Shown: positions 1-6,049 of the stretch, piece by piece | How positions within the stretch are numbered: position 1 is the first letter of the stretch | Layout: the number at the start of each line of letters is the position of its first letter | Source: an uncultured Fretibacterium sp. | GTDB taxonomy: Bacteria > Synergistota > Synergistia > Synergistales > Aminobacteriaceae | NCBI RefSeq assembly: GCF_938040765.1 | Contig: NZ_CALIAA010000253.1 | Span: 1-15,688, forward strand | Length of the DNA: 15,688 bases | Direction of reading: 5' to 3' | The notes under the pieces: model-generated | Databases searched by the model: none | Seen by the model: only the letters and a program-made list of their open reading frames with translations | Told to the model about the DNA's origin: nothing | Program-made: the position numbers and the translations under genes

Positions 1-1818
1 CGGGTCATCCTGAGACGGTTGAACACCATGCGGGGCATCTTCACCCGCATCATCCACGAGGTCAACTTCGACCTGCGCTTCACGGCCACCCGCCAGGACG
101 AGATCGGCGACTTCGCGGTGTCCGTCAACGTGCTGCTGGACACCCTGGAGCACGTCATCATGCAGATCCCCGACGCGCTGATCATCAACGACGCCTCGGG
201 ACGGGTGGTGTTCCTGAACCTCGAGGCACGGAGGCTTTTGAACCGGATGAACTTCTCCCGTGAGACGGACACGATCTTCGTCAAGGACATCCTGAGCCGA
301 ACGGAGAGCAAGGTGCTGGGGCCCACGAGCGACCAGTTCGTCTACGAGGGGGTGTTCCGCCGGGAGGACGGTTCCACCGTCCCCGTCGAACTCCACAAGA
401 ACACGCTGTCCCTGGGGCCGCAGAGGGTGGTCCTCTACCTGGCGCGGGACCTGACGGAGCGGCACAACCTGGCCGCCCGCATCGACTGGAACGACCACCA
501 CGACGCCTACACGGGCCTGCCGAACCGCAAGTCCTTCGTCGATACGCTGAACGGGCTGCTGAAGGCGGACAATACCATCTTTGGCAAGAGCGGCACACGG
601 CCGGCTCCGGAGCCCCTCACGCTGGTGGTCATCAACATGGACCACTTCAAGAGCATCAACGCCGAGGTGGGGGACGTCAACGGGGACAGGATCCTGGTGA
701 TGGTCGCCGAACGGCTCAAGGCCACCCTGGACGGCAGGGGCGCGATCTACCGGACGGGCGGCGACGAGTTCGCCCTCCTGATCGGGATGCAGGGCGAGAT
801 CCAGGACAGGGCGGCTTTGCTCGCCATGCTGGAGAGGGCCCGGGATGCGGTCAACCTTCCGTGCGAGGTGGGGGAGGGGATGGTCTATCCCAGCGCGAGC
901 ATCGGGGTTCTGTCGGACGTCTCCATCTGGAACTCCCCCGCGGTCATCATGGAAAAGGCGGCGAGCGCGCTGAAGAACGCGAAGAAGGCCGGGCTGGGGG
1001 CGGTCATCTTCTTCGAGGGTCGCGACGACCGGGAGGAGGTCCCGTTCTCCGGCTCCATCCTCAACATGAGGGCCGAGCTTCAGTCGGCCATCGAGAACGA
1101 CGAGTTCATCCCCTACTTCCAGCCCGTCTACTCCATCAAGGATCGGGAGCTCAGCGGGTTCGAGACGCTGGTTCGCTGGATGCACCCTCAAAAGGGCTTC
1201 CTGCCGCCCTCGCGCTTCGTCCCCTACGCCGAGCGCATCGGGCTGGTCGGCGAGATCGACCGCTGCATGATGCGCCGCGCCATGGAGGCCATAGGCAACT
1301 CCTCGAACGCCTTTTACTTCTCGGCCAACGGGTCGTCCAACCTGCTGCAGAACCCCAATGCGGCGGACATCATCCGGGGCTCCCTGAACGAGGCGGGCAT
1401 CGACCCCTCCTGTTTCGTGGTCGAGGTGACCGAGAGCGTCCTGATCGACAACCTGAAGGAGGTCAGCGCGACGCTCGACAGGCTTCGGGAGACGGGGGTC
1501 CGGATCTTCCTCGACGACTTCGGGACGGGCTACTCGTCGCTGCAGTACATCCATTCCCTGCCGCTCGACTGCATCAAGCTGGACATGGCCTTTGTCCGCC
1601 ACGTCTTCGACTCCGAGAAGGAGACCCGGATGCTGCGCACCATCATCGACATGGCCAACGCGCTGAACCTGGACACGATCGCCGAGGGCGTCGAGACGGA
1701 GGAGCAGTTGTCCTGGCTCGGCGAGGCCGGGTGCGGAAAGGCGCAGGGCTTCTATTTCTCCAAACCGCTCTCCTGGGCCGACGCGGAGAAGCTGATTCGG
1801 AAGGAAAGGGCGAAATGA
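1..1818 (+). CDS. HAMP-PAS-GGDEF-EAL cyclic-di-GMP signalling protein, 5' end outside the window
   Basis: The reading frame is open from base 1, so the start and presumed periplasmic sensor and membrane segments lie outside the window. The visible 605 residues begin inside a HAMP linker (to about residue 55, with a DEIGDFA-like segment). A PAS domain (about 50-150), a GGDEF domain (about 160-335) and an EAL domain (about 350-600) follow. The diguanylate cyclase signature GGDEF is exact at residues 253-257, preceded by YTGLPNR. The RxxD inhibitory site expected just upstream is absent. In the phosphodiesterase domain the name motif reads ETL (388-390), but the Glu is kept, as are EVTES, DDFGTGYSSL (Asp505-Asp506), IKLD, AEGVE and QGFYFSKPL. 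Both activities are therefore possible; the balance cannot be read from sequence. The stop overlaps the start of the next gene in an ATGA, so the two are co-translated. The PAS ligand is unknown. Confidence 0.95.
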   Translation, partial: RVILRRLNTMRGIFTRIIHEVNFDLRFTATRQDEIGDFAVSVNVLLDTLEHVIMQIPDALIINDASGRVVFLNLEARRLLNRMNFSRETDTIFVKDILSRTESKVLGPTSDQFVYEGVFRREDGSTVPVELHKNTLSLGPQRVVLYLARDLTERHNLAARIDWNDHHDAYTGLPNRKSFVDTLNGLLKADNTIFGKSGTRPAPEPLTLVVINMDHFKSINAEVGDVNGDRILVMVAERLKATLDGRGAIYRTGGDEFALLIGMQGEIQDRAALLAMLERARDAVNLPCEVGEGMVYPSASIGVLSDVSIWNSPAVIMEKAASALKNAKKAGLGAVIFFEGRDDREEVPFSGSILNMRAELQSAIENDEFIPYFQPVYSIKDRELSGFETLVRWMHPQKGFLPPSRFVPYAERIGLVGEIDRCMMRRAMEAIGNSSNAFYFSANGSSNLLQNPNAADIIRGSLNEAGIDPSCFVVEVTESVLIDNLKEVSATLDRLRETGVRIFLDDFGTGYSSLQYIHSLPLDCIKLDMAFVRHVFDSEKETRMLRTIIDMANALNLDTIAEGVETEEQLSWLGEAGCGKAQGFYFSKPLSWADAEKLIRKERAK

Positions 1819-3443
1819 TGAAACGGTTGTTGAGAGCGGGCTTGATCTGCGGCATCCTTCTGGCGTTCGTCTCCCCGGCCGCCGGCAGGGACGGGAGGGT
1901 GACCATCCTCTCCATCAACCATCTGAAGAGCCAGCTCCTGCCGATCTCGGAGAAGGTGAACAAGACCTCGGTGCGCATCGGGGGGCTGTCCCATGCCGCG
2001 GGGCTCGCAAAACAGGAGCGGTCCCAAGGGGACCCGAACACCATCTTCGTCCAGACCGGGGAGGCGGTAGAGGGGCCGATGTGGCGTTATTTCAGCGGGG
2101 TCCCGGAGTTCTCGGCCCTCTCGGCCGCCGGGATCCAAGTGGGGATGATCGGCAAACGCGAGTTCGATTACGGCTGGGACCACCTGAAGCAGGCCCTGGA
2201 TCATGCATCCTTCCCCATAGTCCTCTCGAACGTGTCGATATCCGATCCCGAGGCGGCGCGCAAATTCGTGCGGAACGTCGTCGTCCCGGCGGGGGACCTG
2301 AAGGTCGGCTTCTTCGCGATGCTCTCGACCTGGATCTTCTCCGTGACGAGGAAGGCGGACGAGCTGACCGTCCTGACCGATACGGAGGGCATAGCCCGGG
2401 AGATGGTCGCCGACCTGCGGGCCCAGGGCGCGGACGTCATCGTGATGCTCAGCAACCTCAGCGAGGGCGAGAACCGTCACCTGGCGGAGTCGGTCCCGGG
2501 GATCCACGCGATCGTCGGCCGCGGGGTGTCCGAGAAGGAGGAGGTGCAGCTGCAGCTCGTTCAGGGTCCCGGCGATTGGACGACCGCCCTGGCCTGGGGC
2601 GGATCCAGGGGAAAGTTCCTGGGCAAACTCGTCCTGACGACCGAAAAGGGCAGGCTGCTGTGGGACCGGACGTCCTGGCGCCTTTTGAACGTCACCCCGA
2701 AGATCCCCCCGAACCCGGAGGTCATGAGGATCGCTGCGGAGTACGAGAGCAAGCTCAACGGCAGCCTGGAGCGGGCGGTCGGCTTCTTCGAGAGCCCCGT
2801 CGACGCGCAGAAGAGGACCCTGCGGGTTCGGGAGATGCCTCTGGGGGACTTCATGGCGGATGGGCTGCGGTGGAGGTTCAAGACGGACGTGGGGCTCGTC
2901 AACGGCGGGTCCCTGAGGGGGGACCGGATCTTCCCCGCCGGGGAGGTCTCGGAGAAGAACCTGACGGAGATCCTGCCGTTCGGCAACGGCATCGAGGTCG
3001 TCACGGTGACGGGGATGCAGCTTAGGCAGATCATGGAGCTCTCCGCCTCCGCCCTCATCGTCGAGGGCGAGCACTTCGACCCCGCGTTTCGCGTCCCGAA
3101 CGGAGGGTTCCTTCAAATATCCGGGCTGAAGGTCGTCTACGACCTCAGGGAGAAGGCGGCGTCCTTCGACTCCGGGGGCCGGCTTCTGTCCTGGGGGAAC
3201 CGCCTGAAGCGGATCCTCGTGCAGAAGGACGGGGAGTGGCGGGAGGTCGACGATGGGGCAAAATACACCGTGGCGGTCAACAGCTGGATTGCCGGCGGGG
3301 GCGACCGCTACTTCGTGTTCGAGGGGGCCCGGAGGGAATCGACGGAGGTCCGGGAGCTGGACGTCCTGGTGGACTACCTGCGTTCCTTCCCCGAGGGAAG
3401 GGTGGACATGAAGACGGACGGCCGCATCGTCATCGAGAAATGA
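1815..3443 (+). CDS. Exported 5'-nucleotidase-fold protein with a degenerate metallophosphatase domain (likely pseudoenzyme)
   Basis: 542 residues. The start ATG overlaps the upstream stop by 4 bases and has AAGGAAAGG just before it; a second ATG follows at once. Residues 1-24 form a signal peptide. The fold follows UshA-type 5'-nucleotidases: an N-terminal calcineurin-like domain (about 28-260) and a C-terminal nucleotidase domain (about 320-535). The C-terminal motifs are well kept: VNGGSLR at 363-369, an LPFGN motif, and AGGGDRY near 493-499. The N-terminal metal and catalytic residues are not. The usual NDxHG reads NHLKS (35-39), GGD reads TGE (81-83), GNHEFD reads GKREFD (113-118), SHLG reads SNLS (213-216) and GGHxH reads GRGVS (235-239). 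By family knowledge these positions bind the two metals, so hydrolysis is unlikely. I infer a periplasmic ligand-binding role tied to the co-translated c-di-GMP protein. Fold: high confidence. Lack of activity: good. Role: speculative. Confidence 0.93.
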   Translation: MMKRLLRAGLICGILLAFVSPAAGRDGRVTILSINHLKSQLLPISEKVNKTSVRIGGLSHAAGLAKQERSQGDPNTIFVQTGEAVEGPMWRYFSGVPEFSALSAAGIQVGMIGKREFDYGWDHLKQALDHASFPIVLSNVSISDPEAARKFVRNVVVPAGDLKVGFFAMLSTWIFSVTRKADELTVLTDTEGIAREMVADLRAQGADVIVMLSNLSEGENRHLAESVPGIHAIVGRGVSEKEEVQLQLVQGPGDWTTALAWGGSRGKFLGKLVLTTEKGRLLWDRTSWRLLNVTPKIPPNPEVMRIAAEYESKLNGSLERAVGFFESPVDAQKRTLRVREMPLGDFMADGLRWRFKTDVGLVNGGSLRGDRIFPAGEVSEKNLTEILPFGNGIEVVTVTGMQLRQIMELSASALIVEGEHFDPAFRVPNGGFLQISGLKVVYDLREKAASFDSGGRLLSWGNRLKRILVQKDGEWREVDDGAKYTVAVNSWIAGGGDRYFVFEGARRESTEVRELDVLVDYLRSFPEGRVDMKTDGRIVIEK

Positions 3444-3485
3444 CGGGCGCCGCAGAACGGGGAAAGAACGGGAGAGGAAAAGACG

Positions 3486-3514
3486 AGAGGGGGGGCGACC
3501 CCCTCTTATTTTTT
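3486..3514 (+). terminator. Rho-independent terminator of the c-di-GMP/nucleotidase-fold pair
   Basis: A perfect 8-bp stem (AGAGGGGG at 3486-3493 with CCCCCTCT at 3499-3506) closes a GGCGA loop. It is followed by TATTTTTT. It lies 42 bases after the nucleotidase-fold gene. The convergent methyltransferase gene ends inside it: its TAA occupies 3506-3508. Read from the - strand the same hairpin is followed only by CGTCTTTT, so termination there is possible but weaker. Confidence 0.88.
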
Positions 3515-4129
3515 CCGGAGGTCTCCCCGGCACTCGTAGACGAACGCCGGAGGGATGTTGATGGGGACGAAGGAGGTCCGGATCTCCGAGAAGCGCGATT
3601 CGAAGTGGCGCTTCATGATCTTGGAGTACTGATAGGCCACGAACTTGCCGCCGGGGACCAGGGTATCCTGGACGGCGTCCAGGATGCGGGCGGTCATCGC
3701 CGGGGGAAGGACGGTGAAGGGCAGGCTCGAGACGATGCAGTCCAGCTTGTCGATTCCCAGGTCCTCCAGGATGGCGGGCAGTTCCTGGGCGTCCCCGTAG
3801 AGCTTCAGGCCGGGGTGCGAGAGGCCGATCATCCGCTGGAGGTCGGGGTCGATCTCGAACACGAGAAGCCGGGCGTCCGGCCGCGCCCGGCGGACGATGC
3901 TCCGGGTGAAGACCCCCGTCCCGGCCCCGAGCTCGGCGACGTTTCGGACCTGGCTCCAGTCGATCTTGTCCAGGACCGCGCGGGTGAGGTAGGGCGAGCT
4001 GGGTATGACGCTCCCCACCTGGCGGGGAGCGCCGACGAAGCGCCGCAGGAAGACCATGCCCTCCGCAATCCGTGATTTCAGCTGTCTTCCCTGGCGCTGC
4101 AGTTGACCGTAATCTTTGCTCAATGCCAT
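3506..4129 (-). CDS. SAM-dependent methyltransferase, phospholipid N-methyltransferase-like
   Basis: 207 residues with a Rossmann methyltransferase core. The SAM-binding glycine motif is ELGAGTG (67-72 region), followed by an acidic strand end FEID (91-94). A catalytic-region motif SSLPF (134-138) stands where rRNA dimethylase relatives carry NxPY. The leader GSVIPSSPYL (39-48), the late QYS (167-169) and NIPPAFVYECR (191-201) match the PmtA/COG3963 phospholipid N-methyltransferase group. Such enzymes methylate phosphatidylethanolamine, but members of this group often have untested substrates and are confused with KsgA-type enzymes. No membrane segment is seen. The ATG at 4127-4129 has AAAGGAT just upstream. 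The gene is divergent from the Sir2 gene and convergent with the nucleotidase-fold gene, so it is probably a single transcription unit. Substrate is uncertain; family assignment is fairly firm. Confidence 0.88.
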   Translation of the reverse strand: MALSKDYGQLQRQGRQLKSRIAEGMVFLRRFVGAPRQVGSVIPSSPYLTRAVLDKIDWSQVRNVAELGAGTGVFTRSIVRRARPDARLLVFEIDPDLQRMIGLSHPGLKLYGDAQELPAILEDLGIDKLDCIVSSLPFTVLPPAMTARILDAVQDTLVPGGKFVAYQYSKIMKRHFESRFSEIRTSFVPINIPPAFVYECRGDLRKK

Positions 4130-4224
4130 CCGATCCTTTCGCTCCGATTCCGTGTCCCGGCTCCGGTAGCCGCATTCGAAAAAGCCCCCGTCCGGGTACG
4201 TTCCTTTCCCCGGTGTCCCTGGTG

Positions 4225-4233
4225 TGCGATAAT
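4225..4233 (+). promoter_or_regulatory. Candidate extended -10 element for the Sir2 gene
   Basis: TGCGATAAT fits an extended -10 (TGn followed by a hexamer one base from TATAAT). A -35 is not convincing, as expected for extended -10 promoters. It would give a leader of roughly 110 bases containing the 13-bp repeats. It partly faces the - strand TATAAT at 4239-4244, so both genes could share control. Confidence 0.33.
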
Positions 4234-4238
4234 TTTCA

Positions 4239-4244
4239 ATTATA
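4239..4244 (-). promoter_or_regulatory. Candidate -10 element for the methyltransferase gene
   Basis: On the - strand this is a perfect TATAAT, about 110 bases before the methyltransferase start. No good -35 hexamer is seen at 16-18 bases; the spacer lies in the 13-bp tandem repeats. An activator or weak promoter is possible. Confidence 0.4.
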
Positions 4245-4279
4245 GCGTATGGGTATAGCGTATGGGTACAGCGTATGGG
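4241..4279 (+). repeat. Three tandem copies of a 13-bp unit between divergent genes
   Basis: Units 4241-4253, 4254-4266 and 4267-4279 read TATAGCGTATGGG, TATAGCGTATGGG and TACAGCGTATGGG, with one difference in the third. They fill the space between the divergent promoter-like elements and the Sir2 leader. They could be repeated operator sites or simple slippage products; no known binding motif is recognised. Confidence 0.85.
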
Positions 4280-4349
4280 ATGCGGCGGGGGAGCGGGGTT
4301 TTATCGAGGACGGATCATCGAGGATCATCGAGAAGGAGGGACCGCGAGG

Positions 4350-5081
4350 ATGAACGGGGACGAACGAGGAAGACGCCTGGTCGTGCTGACCGGTGCGGGG
4401 ATGAGCGCCGAGAGCGGGCTCAAGACCTTCCGCGACGCCGGGGGGCTTTGGGAGGAGTACGACGTCATGGAGGTCGCCAGCATCGAGGGGTGGCACCGCA
4501 ACCCCAAGCTGATGACCGAGTTCTACAACCAGCGCCGGGAACAGCTGGCCCATGTGGAGCCGAACCTCGGGCACCGCATCCTGGCGGAGCTCGAGGGGTT
4601 CTTCGACGTGGGGATCGTCACCCAGAACGTGGACAACCTGCACGAGCGCGCCGGGAGCACGAAGGTGCTGCACCTGCACGGGGAGCTGACCAAGGTGCGC
4701 AGCGTCCGGGACGAGACCCGGGTCCGCGACATCGGCTACAGCCGGATGGAGTTTGGGGAGACGGATACGGACGGCTCCCCGCTGCGCCCCCATATCGTCT
4801 GGTTCGGGGAGGCGGTCCCGATGATTGCGGAGGCGTCCCGGTGGGTGGCGGGGGCGGACATCTTCGCCGTGGTGGGCACGTCCCTGAACGTGTACCCGGC
4901 CGCCGGCCTGATCCACGACCTGCGCCCGGGAACGCCCGCGTTCCTGATCGACCCCAACGAGGTCGCGCTTCCGAGCAAATCCCATTTCACCGTGATCCGC
5001 GCCGGCGCGGGCCATGGCATGGAGTTGCTGAGGGAGAAGCTGATGGACCTCTTCCCCGCGCCGGACCCCCGGCAGCGGTAG
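4350..5081 (+). CDS. cobB: Sir2-family NAD-dependent protein deacylase without zinc cysteines
   Basis: 243 residues. ATG 4350 was chosen over an upstream ATG at 4275 because AAGGAGGG lies 9 bases before it and the sirtuin fold starts there. NAD-binding motif GAGMSAESGLKTFR is at 15-28, TQNVDN at 91-96, catalytic His110 in HLHGE, and GTSLNVYPA near the end. FYNQRR (58-63) carries the Tyr-x-x-Arg pair (Tyr59, Arg62) that marks SIRT5/CobB-type sirtuins which remove succinyl and other acidic acyl groups as well as acetyl. The four zinc-binding cysteines between HLHGE and PLRPH are absent; that stretch has no cysteine at all. It cleaves NAD+ to transfer the acyl group, giving O-acyl-ADP-ribose and nicotinamide. 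Probably cytosolic and monocistronic, divergent from the methyltransferase. The exact acyl preference is inferred. Confidence 0.93.
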   Translation: MNGDERGRRLVVLTGAGMSAESGLKTFRDAGGLWEEYDVMEVASIEGWHRNPKLMTEFYNQRREQLAHVEPNLGHRILAELEGFFDVGIVTQNVDNLHERAGSTKVLHLHGELTKVRSVRDETRVRDIGYSRMEFGETDTDGSPLRPHIVWFGEAVPMIAEASRWVAGADIFAVVGTSLNVYPAAGLIHDLRPGTPAFLIDPNEVALPSKSHFTVIRAGAGHGMELLREKLMDLFPAPDPRQR

Positions 5082-5082
5082 A

Positions 5083-5140
5083 GGGTGAGTCGAGACGCCG
5101 CGGAGTCTGCCGCCTTCATGGCGCGCCGCGGCGCTCGCCC
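5083..5140 (+). repeat. Large imperfect stem-loop after the Sir2 gene, possible terminator
   Basis: Outer arms GGGTGAG (5083-5089) and CTCGCCC (5134-5140) pair with one G-U. Inner arms CGCCGCGG (5096-5103) and CCGCGGCG (5126-5133) are a perfect 8-bp match. A 6-base bulge lies on the left side, and the apical loop is 22 bases. It begins two bases after the Sir2 stop. No proper T-run follows (only TTT and later TTTT), so intrinsic termination is uncertain. Confidence 0.5.
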
Positions 5141-5146
5141 TGCCGT

Positions 5147-5175
5147 TTGACACTTTTCCCTCTATGGCTTATTCT
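5147..5175 (+). promoter_or_regulatory. Sigma-70-type promoter for the molybdate-type operon
   Basis: TTGACA (5147-5152) is a perfect -35. After an exact 17-base spacer TATTCT (5170-5175) matches the -10 at four of six positions, including the key first, second and last bases. Transcription would start near 5182, about 125 bases before the proposed ATPase start. No ModE-type operator or molybdenum-cofactor riboswitch was recognised in the leader. Confidence 0.65.
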
Positions 5176-5262
5176 GACCTTGGCCGCCGAGTTGTTCTCT
5201 GAAATAACTTGATGTCCGTCAGGCCGGGGCGTCGTTCCGGTTCATGGCGTCTCGTGCGAAAG

Positions 5263-5322
5263 TCGGCAGGAGTGCTGTTGGCAGGAATGTTGTTGGGAGG
5301 AGTGTCGTTGGGAGGAGTGCTG
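5263..5322 (+). repeat. Four tandem 15-bp units carrying repeated ribosome-binding sites and in-frame starts
   Basis: Units start at 5263, 5278, 5293 and 5308 and follow the pattern TTGGSAGGAGTGYTG, with a few differences. Each contains a GGCAGGA or GGGAGGA Shine-Dalgarno-like core. For the first three units this core sits 6 bases before a TTG that opens the next unit. All those TTG codons, and the GTG/ATG inside each unit, are in the ATPase frame because the unit is five codons long. Confidence 0.85.
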
Positions 5323-6042
5323 GAGGTTCGGGTCAGAAAACGCCTGGGGGATTTCTCGACGGGTGCGGACTTCGTCCTGGATGGGGTCGGGATCACCGCC
5401 CTCTACGGCCCGTCCGGGGCCGGCAAGACGACCCTGCTCAACATGGTCGCCGGGCTCGTCGTTCCCGACGAGGGGCGCATCGTCCACAACGGCACGGTGT
5501 TCTTCGACGCGGCGGAGAGGGTCTTTCTGCCGGCACGGAGGCGCGGCGTGGGGTACGTGTTTCAGGAGCATCGTCTCTTCCCCCACCTCTCGGTGCGGAA
5601 CAACCTGCTCTTCGCCCCGCGTTTCTGCGGTCGGCCGTACAGCCGGTCCTTTTTCGAGCGCGTGGTCGCGCTGATGGACCTGGAGCCCATGCTTGGGCGC
5701 GGCGTCGGCTCGCTCTCGGGGGGCGAGAGCCAGCGCGTGGCCATCGGCAGGGCCCTGCTGGCCTGCACGTCGTTTCTGCTGATGGACGAGCCCCTGGCCT
5801 CCCTGGACGCTCGGCTCAGGGACGAGCTGATGGGATATATCGCGACGATCCCGCAGGCCCTCGGCGTCCCCGTGCTCTACGTCTCCCATGCCGAGGAGGA
5901 GATCCGGCGTCTTGCCGACCGGGTTCTCGTCGTGGAGAGGGGAGAGGAGACCCGGCTGCGCCCCCCGCGGTCCGGCCTTCGCGGCCCCGGGCCCGGGGGA
6001 GAAGCCCCGCGGATGCCGCAGGGTCCCATAAGGAAAGGATGA
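5308..6042 (+). CDS. modC: ABC transporter ATP-binding protein, molybdate/tungstate type (ModC-like)
   Basis: About 244 residues from TTG 5308. Domain homology begins at LEVRVRKRL right after it, and GGGAGGA lies 6 bases upstream. The far-upstream ATG at 5212 has no ribosome-binding site and would add a repeat-coded leader. Motifs in order: Walker A GPSGAGKTT (34-42), Q-loop FQEHRLFPHLS, signature LSGGESQRVAIGRALL, Walker B LLMDEPLASLD, and H-loop VSHAEEE. It drives oxyanion import by ATP hydrolysis at the inner face of the membrane with the permease downstream. The protein ends soon after the ATPase domain in a Pro/Gly/Arg-rich tail of about 30 residues. The C-terminal TOBE/Mop oxyanion-binding domain of classical ModC is missing. 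It is first in an operon with the binding protein 7 bases later. Exact substrate is not shown by this gene. Confidence 0.92.
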   Translation: MGGVLEVRVRKRLGDFSTGADFVLDGVGITALYGPSGAGKTTLLNMVAGLVVPDEGRIVHNGTVFFDAAERVFLPARRRGVGYVFQEHRLFPHLSVRNNLLFAPRFCGRPYSRSFFERVVALMDLEPMLGRGVGSLSGGESQRVAIGRALLACTSFLLMDEPLASLDARLRDELMGYIATIPQALGVPVLYVSHAEEEIRRLADRVLVVERGEETRLRPPRSGLRGPGPGGEAPRMPQGPIRKG

Positions 6043-6049
6043 TGAAGAG

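Noticed and set aside
1752..4175. An 807-codon open frame on the - strand opposite the nucleotidase-fold gene
   Set aside because: It is a GC-rich shadow: its translation is low-complexity and rich in Arg, Pro and Gly. It lies antisense to a clear gene and matches no family pattern.
5209..5307. Start of the transporter ATPase at the upstream TTG/ATG (5209/5212)
   Set aside because: No Shine-Dalgarno site precedes it, and the extra residues are unrelated to ATPases and partly coded by the 15-bp repeats.
5182..5307. Molybdenum-cofactor riboswitch or ModE operator in the mod operon leader
   Set aside because: No conserved architecture or operator dyad was recognised in the 125-base leader; only the 15-bp repeats stand out.
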